The translations under genes and the position numbers were made by a program. Under the pieces are notes generated by a model. The model was not told where the DNA came from. It saw nothing but the letters and a program-made list of their open reading frames with translations, and did no database searches. Source: Molanna angustata (taxonomy: Eukaryota; Arthropoda; Insecta; Trichoptera; Molannidae). Taken from it: 64,000 nt of DNA. The stretch is taken from contig OY754982.1 of NCBI GenBank assembly GCA_963576475.1, positions 12,612,546 through 12,676,545 on the forward strand, read 5' to 3'. Positions within the stretch are counted from its first letter, which is position 1, and every line of letters begins with the position of its first letter. Below are positions 34,095-43,276 of this stretch, piece after piece.

Positions 34095-34137
34095 GCACTC
34101 TGACAATGATCTTCAACAGATCGATACCGGTCAGTGC
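34095..34137 (+). ncRNA. Decayed hammerhead-ribozyme-like motif
   Basis: Stem I GCACT (34,095-34,099) pairs with AGTGC (34,133-34,137). Between them are CTGACAA (one change from CTGANGA), an extra T, stem II GATCT/AGATC with a TCAAC loop, GATA in place of GAAA, CC, and GGTC. Stem III would be the palindrome ACCGGT. The two core changes should abolish cleavage. Layout, including the extra T and palindromic stem III, matches the motif at 15,459. Confidence 0.5.
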
Positions 34138-34171
34138 CAGATTTAAATTAAATAGTGAAACTTAAACAAAT

Positions 34172-34900
34172 AACGCGATGTCCTACGTAGGCGATTCAAA
34201 GCGAATGCGAAGCGGCGCGGCGCGGCGCGAAAATAACAAACAGTCGGTAACTATGGAAGTGTCCTACGTTATCGACCGCGAGTATTTTTCGATGTGGCGC
34301 GGCGAGATGCGAAGCGAACGCGATCAGTTGGTTTGATATTTTCGCGCGAATTGATAGCGGCGCTATTGTTTTTTGACATGTCAGAAACAGAAATTTTAAT
34401 TTCTGTCCATGAACGTACCATATTATGGAACAAAAGATTATTATCGAACTGCGAATTTTAGGATTTGGCAAAAATAAATGGGACTACAAGTAAACACATT
34501 TATTTATTATTGCTATTTTACAATAGGATGTTGTTCAAAACACACAAAGTTTTCTCTCGCTTGCACGAATGTCAAATTTTGATATGTTTCCCGGAAAGAT
34601 GTAATTTCAGTCTCATTTATTAATTCAAGATCACGTAATTCTTCATACAAATTGTGATATCCCCCATAAATATGCCTCTCTAAGTACACAATATTAGTTT
34701 CACTTCTCTGCCGTACATACTTCTTGAGTATTTTATATACGTACAACCATGACAGTAGCTGGCGGCAGAGGGAACGATTCGCGCACACGCAGGACAGAGC
34801 CGCCGCGTCGCGCCGCATCGCATTGAATTCGCTTGTATCCGCACCGCATCGCTTCGCAATCGCGTTCGCTTTGAATCGCCTACGTAGGACGTAGCGTTAG
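34172..34900. mobile_element. PIF/Harbinger-like element, non-autonomous
   Basis: TCCTACGTAGGCGATTCAAA (34,180-34,199) is inverted at 34,871-34,890, and the pairing extends outward to ACGC on both sides. TAA and TTA adjoin the ends, fitting a 3-bp TWA target. Subterminal parts are GC-rich (GCGGCGCGGCGCGGCGC). A truncated transposase-like frame lies inside. Confidence 0.55.
34513..34818 (-). pseudogene. N-terminal fragment of a Harbinger-type transposase
   Basis: The 101-codon frame contains 'RHIYGGYHNLYEELRDLE' (about residues 48-65) and 'ETYQNLTFVQARENF' further on. This resembles the start of DDE transposases of PIF/Harbinger elements, where a G.YH.L..EL phrase is followed by a 'F..Y.RM....F..L' phrase. 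Nothing like the DDE catalytic core follows; the frame stops after ENFVCFEQHPIVK. It lies wholly between the inverted repeats of the surrounding element, which supports the assignment. The first 20 residues overlap the GC-rich subterminal region and may not be ancestral coding sequence. Another family with a similar N-terminal phrase cannot be excluded. Confidence 0.45.
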
Positions 34901-34989
34901 TGTTTTCATTTATACCTGAGAAATAAATATTGATTACAAAACTAAATTCTGTTTAAAAATATTTTATATTTTTCGGGGTATGGATTTAT

Positions 34990-35810
34990 TGGGTATTTAT
35001 GACAGGTATCTCATGTCAGCAAATCTATTTTCTTTGCCCTACATTCACTTAATAAACTTAAAAACCTCCTTCCACTCCGATATAAAAGAACTCTGGCACA
35101 ATCACTTCTTCTTCAATTGCTTGATTATGCCAATGTATGCTATCTGGATACTAATGCAGTGCATTTCAATAAACTTGATCGTTTTCAGAATATATGTATC
35201 AGATTCATCTTTGAGTTGAAAAAATTTGTTCACATATCATGTAACCGCAATCTTCTTTGTTGGCCCAGGATACGCCTTCGGCGCAATATACACTATTGTA
35301 CAATATTCTCTCGAATCCAAACCTGCCACAGTACCTCAAAAACAAATTAACTTATTTATCCATTCATGGACTTCCAATGCCATCTGCTGAACGTACAACA
35401 CTCTCCACCCTATCTATAATTCAGAATTTTTCTGCTCTTAGTTCGAAGTACAATCAACAAGATTATGGAATAGCCTAATCCCGGATATTGCGTCGTCTAA
35501 CTCACTTTTCATTTTCAAGAAAAAACTAAAGAAGGAATATTTATTCCTGAACACCTGATCATGATTTCCTGTCACTGTCCTTACCATATCCTTTCTTCTT
35601 TTAATTGTATCTTAGTGTTATATTTAAGTTATCTTTTTTTTGCTCTTATTTTTTTGCCGTTGTACATACACAAATTTGTTATACTTTGTAATCTGGTTGG
35701 TTGGAAGAAATTGCCTAATAGCAATAAGGCCGCCAGTGTACGTATAGTATATTTGTTTATATTAATTTTTATTTGTTTATTTATGATGAATAAATAAATG
35801 AAATAAATTT
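34990..35810 (+). pseudogene. LINE ORF2 C-terminal region and 3' UTR relic
   Basis: Three overlapping frames give successive parts of a LINE reverse transcriptase after the catalytic core: LLDYANVCYLDTNAVHFNKL and DRFQNICIRFIFELKKFVHI (35,114-35,240), then RIRLRRNIHY, then NLPQYLKNKLTYLSIHGLP (to about 35,380), then STRLWNSLIPDIASSNSLFI and FKKKLKKEYLFLNT (to about 35,560). At least two frameshifts separate them. The 3' UTR includes GAAATTGCCTAATAGCAATA and ends AATAAATAAATGAAATAAA at 35,810. The order and motifs are those of Jockey/CR1-type LINEs; the upstream fingers and palm are missing. Confidence 0.75.
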
Positions 35811-35814
35811 ATTT

Positions 35815-36635
35815 TGCAGAGAGATTTTGAACGTTTGCATCCATTTCAAAATATACACTTTTTTTCAATTCCCTCGCTGAACTCCAACAAATAAATCTCT
35901 CTAGTCTTAGTCCTCAAGACTGAGGATGGTGACTGTAATTAATATCTTTGTGTAGCCCACCTCCATTCTACTATTTTACTGGGCAGAACGCAAAACTCTG
36001 AAGACCCCAATTCAGATTTAAAAAAAATAAAAATGTTTTGAAAATGTAATAAACAAGGTAAAATATGCATATTTGCCGACGTCTCTGTTCCGTTGTATAA
36101 ATTAGAGCCTTTAACTCGTATGACTTCTCGTCGACTCAACACATGTACCTACGTTTCAAGGTATTATCGTGTTCTGAATTAATGTGGGTATTACGTAAGA
36201 GGCTTCTGAAAGCTGTACTTCTGTACATACATCTGTCCATTGGAACGGAAGCCTTCTCTCTGTCTGATGTGTGGTACGTTATGTGCACTGCTAGTTAAAG
36301 TTTAGCGGTCAACGTTGCAATGTATGTAATTGTATTTCTGAAACACTTGCTAATCTCTCAAATCCACTATTTTTGACTTGAAATCCAAACCCACTCTCCA
36401 TATCATCAGGTACTTGTTCAGAATTATGATAATCTCCAGATTTGTTCATTTTATTCAGTGATATATAAATACTTTGTATCACTGCATAAGAGAATTGATT
36501 CAAAGTAAATATAGTTTTTCATTAGGATTTTTTTTTTATTTCAGAATACTATAGCTGCAATATCGTGGTTACATAATATGACGATTTGTAGTTATAAACT
36601 AGTCTTATTTTTCTTTCTTTAAATAAGTGTCTTCT
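35815..36635. other. Region without recognised gene
   Basis: No supported feature; short frames on the minus strand lack motifs and splice sites. Confidence 0.4.
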
Positions 36636-36639
36636 TCTT

Positions 36640-36800
36640 TTTCTTCAGCCTGTTTTTTCCATTCTTGGACATAAGCCTCCCCCTAGATCCTACACAACTC
36701 CCTGTCTTGGGCACACTGCATCCATCTCCCTCCGGCACATTTCTTGATGTCATCAGACCACCTTGCCTGGGGTCTGCCGACACCTCTTCGGCTTGAGCAA
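36640..36800 (-). pseudogene. RTE-like LINE ORF2 C-terminus
   Basis: On the minus strand the frame reads RGVGRPQARWSDDIKKCAGG, RWMQCAQDRELCR, a stop, then GEAYVQEWKKQAEEKEE. This is the common end of RTE-type LINE polyproteins in insects (GRP..RW.DDI....G..W...AQDR..WR..GEAYVQQW). One in-frame stop marks decay. The sequence ends in a GAAGAAGAAG-like tail at about 36,640. Confidence 0.75.
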
Positions 36801-37164
36801 AAAAAATGTGATAAAAAAGATTATTTGAATTGTTTACCTATATAAAGGAAGAGGCTTTGTTTTAGGGAATCATTTACTGAATTATAATTGATCGCTTTGA
36901 GTAACTCGGAGTAACGACCGCTTTTGAAGAGACTGCTTCTTTGTCAATAATTATCATCAGATCTGACAAAGAAACAGAAGGTTCGAAACCAGTCGTAACA
37001 AATAACTCACTTTGACTTAAATAAAAGTGATTTTTTATTGTACTTCAATGAATTCAACACGCTTGTTTTTACAAGGTGTCACATTTTGGATACGCTTATT
37101 GTAAATTATTCTGATTTAATACGCTGATTTATGTACCTATGTATGAAACTATATCACCCCTGAG

Positions 37165-37225
37165 ATCAAACCGAGGATATTCGGCTTTAAGTAGTTAAAA
37201 GTAACTGCGCCACGGACTCTATGTA
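37165..37225 (-). mobile_element. tRNA-derived SINE head relic
   Basis: On the minus strand GTGGCGCAGTTACTTTTAAC acts as box A and CTCGGTTTGATCTCAGG as box B. No body recognised. Confidence 0.4.
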
Positions 37226-37424
37226 ATAGTACAAGCTATTCGACGAATTATCTCCGATAAGGTTGTTTCTTGAATGTAAGGACAAAGCATGTCTTAATTT
37301 CCCGTCGTATTTTGAGGCAATGATCTACCACTGCATTTTATTTACATGACAACAGACGTACAGTATCCGATATAATACTTCTCTACTATATTCTTAATAA
37401 TAAAATTCATTCTCCTGTTCTTTT

Positions 37425-37610
37425 AAATTATGTATCTTTCAACATCCCTACCCGTAGAACTAGACACACTCCTCTTTTCCACGTTACCACTCAGCACAAC
37501 TAACTATGCTCAACATGCAACAATCTTCAGAATCTGTAATAAATACAATAGGCATTTCCAAGAGTTCGACGTATTCTAACAAAGCGCCCCCACATTTAAA
37601 AATTATATCA
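37425..37610 (+). pseudogene. LINE ORF2 C-terminal relic
   Basis: SFNIPTRRTRHTPLFHVTT (37,436-37,495) followed in another frame by IFRICNKYNRHFQEFDVF (37,521-37,577) matches the end of LINE reverse transcriptases, where a 'VP.RRTR...LF' phrase precedes 'P..R....N.....D.F'. A frameshift and a stop separate them; nothing upstream was identified. Confidence 0.65.
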
Positions 37611-37614
37611 AACT

Positions 37615-38370
37615 TAAAATTTCATCCTCATTATCTTACTCAACACTTAATATACTGCACACATTTATATATACATATTATACAATTTCACACATCATTC
37701 ACACAACATCTAACCATAATATGTAACTATTCCCAACTTATCTTAATATACTACAGTAACCCAGTGACAACCTGTAATTGGCTTTATTATTTATTACAGT
37801 ATAGTTATTATTACAGTTATTATTACAGTATAGTTTGCTTTCTTGTTATAATTGTATGCACTTACTGTGAATTCATATTTACAATAAAATTAGATACTTT
37901 AAACATTTTTTTAAAATAATTTTTGGTAGTATAGGTACATTTATTTCTTTCTTCAATATAATGTTCCTACTTGTGTACACTTTTCTATGAATTTATTATA
38001 CAAATAGGTACCTATTATTCGATTTCGTTTTCGTGTGTATAATAGGATTACTGTTATCACGAATATATTTTATGGCATTATCTTGTTTTTTTGTTGACAA
38101 TTCTGTATTTTTTTGTAATATTTAATATGATCAACCTTATTATGAATATATTATTCGGACAAAATTTATTATAAAAATATATTCAGGTCATATTTTGTAT
38201 AAGTTTCATTGGAGTAAGTATATTTTTTACGGTCGTTTAAGTATCATAAGGGAATATCTTTTATCATTTTATTATATACCATTAACCACGGCACATCGTA
38301 TAATGCGAGGAAACCAGCAACAGGAGTGCCGGTGTGCATAACATAGTAAAATGAATCACGAGACACGTAG
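37615..38370. other. AT-rich region, nothing recognised
   Basis: No supported gene; a TTATTACAGT triplet-like repeat occurs at 37,785-37,830. Confidence 0.4.
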
Positions 38371-38373
38371 ATG

Positions 38374-38548
38374 AGTGATGGCAGATCGGTTAGCGCGCTG
38401 GGTTAGTAATCCCGTGATCGCGAACTTGATCCAGCCACGACCAATATCGTTCACCTATATCACAAGCATTTATGCTTAGTTTAGGGAATATAATATGAGG
38501 ATGCATATTTGCTTGTAACAAGGACATACCTATTTTCATTCTTTAAGA
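38374..38548 (+). mobile_element. SINE S1 copy 4
   Basis: GTGATGGCAGATCGGTTAGC (box A), then GCGCTGGGTTAGTAATCC, a decayed box B (GCGAACTTGATCCAGCC) and the body TTCACCTATATCACAAGCAT. Confidence 0.75.
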
Positions 38549-38554
38549 AAATGT

Positions 38555-38645
38555 GTCACTATACACCAATCACGTCTCACTAAATCGGCAACAATCAGAA
38601 TGAGTGGTGAACCTCGCTGTTGAACTATGTGAGATATCATTTTGC
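38555..38645 (+). repeat. Dispersed repeat shared with 51,655-51,735
   Basis: CACGTCTCACTAAATCGGCA, CAGAATGAGTGGTGAACC and GTTGAACTATGTGAGATATC are inverted with changes at 51,655-51,735. Each copy sits just downstream of an S1 SINE. Confidence 0.5.
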
Positions 38646-38780
38646 CTGTTGTATTTTCAATTGCTCGACTCTTGCGGGATACCAAAAGACGATTGTGATA
38701 TAAAAGAGTGGAAACACTATTCTAAGCCGGAGTCTCAAAGCATTTTTTTTTATTTATTTAATTCATAATACATATATAAA

Positions 38781-38820
38781 AACGAGTGTATTGTGGCCAA
38801 CGCTAAACTCCTCACTACCA
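38781..38820 (+). repeat. Left-end motif of the Helentron-like family
   Basis: AACGAGTGTATTGTGGCCAA followed by CGCTAAACTCCTCAC. No array follows. Confidence 0.55.
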
Positions 38821-39339
38821 AGTCACTCCATAAAGTATTCAAAATTTGTATGGAAAATTTTCAGCATTTTCATGAAATGTGTTTGTTTAATTATTTTCTT
38901 ACTAAAATATTTAAATATTTTATTGTAAAACTCGATAAATCTTCAATGCCATTTTATGGAAATGATGTGCCTCTTTACTAATTTGAAAATAAAAATATCA
39001 AATTTAAAGTTTCCCGGGCTTGGGGTCACTTTGAAATATTTGACAGTTAATAAAATGAGGAGCACTCATCAGATATCCTTCAAAATCTAATGGGGTTTAA
39101 GCGAGTATTAGATATACATATTTGCAAAATTTGAAAATAATCGAATGAGTACTTTAGTCTTTAATCGATAAATTTAAATATAAAAAATTGTGTGTGTACA
39201 AAAAGTTCAATATCTGGTACATATCATTCTTAGTAATTTGACCCAGAAAAAAGAATAAGTACCTAGATGTGGGTATTACATTTAGTTTTATTTTAAGAGC
39301 AATATATGCCGTAAATAAATTAACTTATAAATGCATGAA

Positions 39340-39470
39340 TTAATGAATGAACGAATGAATGAATGAACGAATGAATGAATGAATGAATGAATGAACGAAT
39401 GAATGAATGAATGAATGAATAGTAAATGAATAAATAAATTAATTAATAAATAAATAAATAAATAATTATT
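39340..39470. repeat. GAAT/TAAA microsatellite
   Basis: A (GAAT)n run with occasional GAAC units grades into (AATA)n. Confidence 0.9.
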
Positions 39471-39474
39471 CTAA

Positions 39475-40340
39475 AACAAAGCTTCTGATATTGATATGAA
39501 TATTTTATTACATTTAATTTGATTTGTTATTCAATAATAATTTTCAGTGGAGAATATTTCTTATACTCACGTATCTCTGTCTGTGGTGATGTATTTTGTT
39601 TCCCGAATGATGAAAGGGAAGATAAGCGATAAGAGGAAAAATAAGATTTAACTAACGTGTTTGCCATTTCTTAACAAAAACATTAAAGGAAAAAGTTGTA
39701 GATAAGTTATATTATATAAATGAGTGGCTTTGACAAAAATATAAAGGTAGGTCCTTACTAGGTAGGTACGTTCGCAGCTTTCCTTAGAAAACAATATAGG
39801 TAGGCATTGTTCTTAATTATATTTTAATCTCTTTGTTTACACGGAATACCCTTTCTATTTATACAATACATACATAATGAGGGAAGAACAAACAAAACTG
39901 TTTTTGCCACCACCACCCGCTTTGCTTGTGAAGTCTCAAAACGGCCCCTTTACAAAACTCTGAAAACAGTTCTAGTCAGATGCAAATGTTTGAAGAAAGA
40001 TTATACAAATCAAATATGGGATTTCATTTCCACTACAATTAATTCATTACATAGGACAATCGTTTTAACCAATGAATTGTTGAAAAAAACTGAAGGTCAA
40101 TGCAGTTAAAGGGCGTGCTGTATATATGATTGATATACCATCATTGACTGATGGATTGCAATCAACGGATCACAGACGCAAGCTCGGTATTCTATGTATT
40201 CTATACGTAATATCATGGAAAATGCCCAAAACTAGCATCTTTGGGTCCTCTTCCAGCCATTGGCAATAGAGTGACCCCTTTTGCTCAGTAGCGACACCCA
40301 TTCACAGTGAAACTTAAGCTGTGTTTCTCGAACAAAGATC
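39475..40340. other. Region without recognised gene
   Basis: No supported feature. Confidence 0.4.
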
Positions 40341-40351
40341 AAAGTAAAACT

Positions 40352-40483
40352 ACCTATAGTTAAAATACTTTGATTTCATAAAATTGTTCAAAACTTTTAG
40401 TTGTTTTATTGAAAAATCTAATGGCATCAAATGAAGCAATTTCGAATAATTTTATGAAATAAAAGTATTTTAACTATGCTACA
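40352..40483. repeat. Fold-back repeat with 33-bp arms
   Basis: ATAGTTAAAATACTTTGATT (from about 40,356) is inverted as AAAAGTATTTTAACTAT (to 40,479), together with the inner ATAAAATTGTT and AATAATTTTAT. The size of about 130 bp fits a small MITE. Confidence 0.55.
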
Positions 40484-40497
40484 TATTAACGATACTT

Positions 40498-40689
40498 TTG
40501 TTAAAACAACCCAGCCTTAGACATACAAGAACCTGTCGCTTTTTAAACCTTTTTAATAACACAGCAGCCCAACTGTGGAACGATCTTCCGAATTCTATGT
40601 TTCCACCTTCTTACAACTCGGGTCTTTTTAAGATCCAAAATAATGTTATATCTATAATAAAAAGTAAAGACTTTTTGATTCTACATTAA
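40498..40689 (+). pseudogene. LINE ORF2 C-terminal relic
   Basis: The frame reads QPSLRHTRTCRFLNLFNNTA then AQLWNDLPNSM and SGLFKIQNNVI before a stop, the usual end of LINE reverse transcriptases (R..R........WN.LP......FK). About 60 codons remain. The end of the frame is part of a palindrome. Confidence 0.6.
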
Positions 40690-40736
40690 TTAATGTAGAA
40701 TCAAAAAGTCTTTACTTTTTACTATAGATATAACAT
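40643..40736. repeat. Spacer-free palindrome, 46-bp arms
   Basis: The centre is CTACATTAATTAATGTAG (between 40,689 and 40,690). Arms pair outward through AAAGTCTTTACTTTTT and TATAGATATAACAT with about one mismatch. It duplicates in inverse order the last codons of the LINE relic. Confidence 0.85.
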
Positions 40737-40764
40737 ATAATGGAATTCTACCAAATAAAAACTT

Positions 40765-41135
40765 CATCGATAATTAATCCAAAATAATATTTTCATGAGC
40801 AGATTGCAAACTCTCCCTAGCGCCTTTTCGGTTGACCTAAATCTTAACTGGCGTAACCATGTTAAATAAATGCAGAAATTTGCTAAATGTCCTAAGGACG
40901 TAATAAAAATCAGGATTTTATAAATTAGAGTGAAACGATTGCCCATCATTTTATATAGGAAAAACTATGAGAAATATAGAAACGAGAGTAAAAGGAGCAT
41001 TTAATATGTCTTAACGGCAATAATTACTCAGAATTTGCAAACCATTTCATCGAAAATAACCATACTTTTATTAATAACTAGCTTTTATGTCCCGCCGTTG
41101 GCCAAGAATGTAAAATTGTGAAAGAAAAAGCAATA
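40765..41135. other. Region without recognised gene
   Basis: No supported feature. Confidence 0.4.
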
Positions 41136-41139
41136 GTTT

Positions 41140-41870
41140 TTATAATATTGTCACCCAATTATTTTGCAATATCAGACTATGAAAAGTGGTTTGAAATATG
41201 ATTGAGTTTAAGTATTGTAAAATGTTCAAGTGATGGCCACAACCCATTCTTTTTTATATATTGCTATAAAGTGTGAATGAAGTATAATAGTTATACAATT
41301 TCTGCTCGCATGGACTATGCGTAATGGTTTTAAATATGACTGTTTATCAACGTTGTAAAGAGATTGGTTTGGCCACAACCCCCATTTTTAAATATTATCA
41401 TCGAAAACAAATTGTAATGTGTACCTATTGAAAATTTAGTAATTTTGGATGTTGGGATGTGGTTAAAATTTGATTAAACAAACGTAGGTACTGAAAAGAT
41501 CTAGTATTGGTCACATCTCATTCGTTTTTATATTTTTTCATCAAGTGTGCATTATATTTTTGCTCAATTTGCCTGAAAGTCTTCATTAACGAAGAAGAAG
41601 AAGACTTGAACTATAGTAAATAGTTTTTAATTTGAATATAAATGTTGTGAAGAGTTCAGTAATGGCCACAACCCCCATTCTTTAAATATTAGGTGTTGAA
41701 AATTATTCAAAATAGGATGATATAAATGGTTTAAATTTAATTAAACAAAAGTATTGAAAAGATTCTAGTGCAGGTTATATCGTCACATCCCATATCCCAT
41801 TCATTTCATATGTATTTTCATCAAGTGTGCATATCGTTAATAATATTTCTGCACAATAGACTATTAGACT
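41140..41870 (-). repeat. Decayed tandem array with Helentron-like left-end motifs
   Basis: GATGGCCACAACCCATTCTT (41,232), TTGGCCACAACCCCCATTTT (about 41,369), TTGGTCACATCTCATTCGTT (41,507) and ATGGCCACAACCCCCATTCT (41,661) recur about every 135-155 bp and are the reverse complement of the GGGTTGTGGCCA motif at 18,774. TCATCAAGTGTGCAT recurs as well. Confidence 0.6.
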
Positions 41871-41914
41871 TAAAACTAACCCAAAAGACTAAATAAAAAA
41901 GAGAAAAATAAGTA

Positions 41915-42345
41915 TAAGACTATAAGAAATAGTTTGTATAAAAAACTATTCCAATGGTCTACATAAAATAAGTAAAAATACATATACCTAATAGAAGAAT
42001 TAGACTATTGGAAATAGATTGTATAAAAGCTCACCCAAAGGTCTACAAAAAAGAAGAAGAAGAATATTTAGACTATTGGAAATAGTTTGTATAAATACTG
42101 ACCAAAAGGTCTACATAAAAGAAAATGAATAAGACTATTGGAAATAGTTTGTATTAAAACTCTCCCAAAAGTCTACGTACTTAAATGAAGAAGAATAATA
42201 ATTAGACTAAAGGAAATAATTTTTATAAAAAAATGACCCAAATGTATACATAAAAGAAGAAGAAGATGAATTAGACAATAGGAAATAGTTTGTATAAAAA
42301 CTGCCCTAAAGGTCTACATAAAATTAAGAAGAAACAGAATTAGAC
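41915..42345. repeat. Minisatellite of about 70-90 bp
   Basis: Five to six units share GACTATTGGAAATAGTTTGT, an ACTNNCCCAAAGGTCTACAT-like phrase and an AAGAAGAAGAA stretch. Confidence 0.8.
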
Positions 42346-42527
42346 TCCAGGACCCGCCGCTTCAGGCCCTTCAGTACCTCCCGTCCCTTTAATCCCTCAT
42401 TACGTCCCTTCCCATCAGACCCTTCACTACCTTCCGTCCCTTCAGGCAGTTTTATACCTCCCGTCCCTTCAGGCCCTTTAGTGCATCCCTTCCCTTCATT
42501 ACATCCCGTCCCATCAGTCGGTTAAGA
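42346..42527. repeat. C-rich imperfect repeat
   Basis: Repeated CCCGTCCCTTCAGGCCCTT-like phrases, strikingly C-rich on this strand. No coding evidence. Confidence 0.7.
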
Positions 42528-42672
42528 AAAGTTTAAATCCAGAAACCATCCTGGAAGAACCGCGAAGAGATGAAAGAACATTCTTTTCCCAGGATGCTCT
42601 ACTTAATAGGTAAAATGACTAAATACACGAAGAAGAAGAAAAAAGTTTAAACCCAGATACCTGCGAAGAGAT
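42528..42672. repeat. 113-bp minisatellite, left of LINE
   Basis: Just over one unit (GTTTAAATCCAGAAACC, GAAGAGATGAAAGAACATTC, CTTTTCCCAGGATGCT, GGTAAAATGACTAAATACAC). It is interrupted by the LINE and resumes at 47,263. Confidence 0.8.
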
Positions 42673-43276
42673 TTTTATTTATTTATTTATTAAACAAATT
42701 TTCGGTACATAGTATAATAAAAATAGATACAAAAAAAAAACATACACACATATTACACAAATCATATTACACATTACACCAAAAATCCCACAAGGCTTAG
42801 CCTGTATGTGGGTATACCTAAATAAAATTTACAAAGGAAGATGTTGGTTACGCGTTACAATTAAACAGTTTTTAGACAACGCAAGTTGAAAAATCATAAG
42901 TACCTACCTAAATGTTACAATTAAACAGTTTTTAGACAACGCAAGTTGAAAAATCATAAGTACCTACCTAAATGGTGATAAAGAAAATTATACAAATTGC
43001 AAGTAAACAATATACTGATCACACAAAAGCGTTAAATCATAAAATAGCAAAATCCATAAATAGCAAAATTCATAAATTAAAAGTAAACAGTTAATGATGA
43101 TAGTAAAGTAAAATAAGTAAGTATGTACCCACTTATATTAGAACAAATCATAAAAAGCAATGAAGTAAAATATATAAAAGTAAACAGATATATGATGACA
43201 CAAAAGTAAAATATAGATAATCAAAAGAGATAAACACATAGAAAAACACATAGAAAAAGACAGAAGAGAGAAGAAA

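Noticed and set aside
36936..36997. Possible third hammerhead-like motif (CTGACAA...GTTCGAAACCAGTC)
   Set aside because: The core is CTGACAA, stem II pairs poorly, ACCAGT is not a full palindrome, and the expected stem I strands do not pair beyond two bases.
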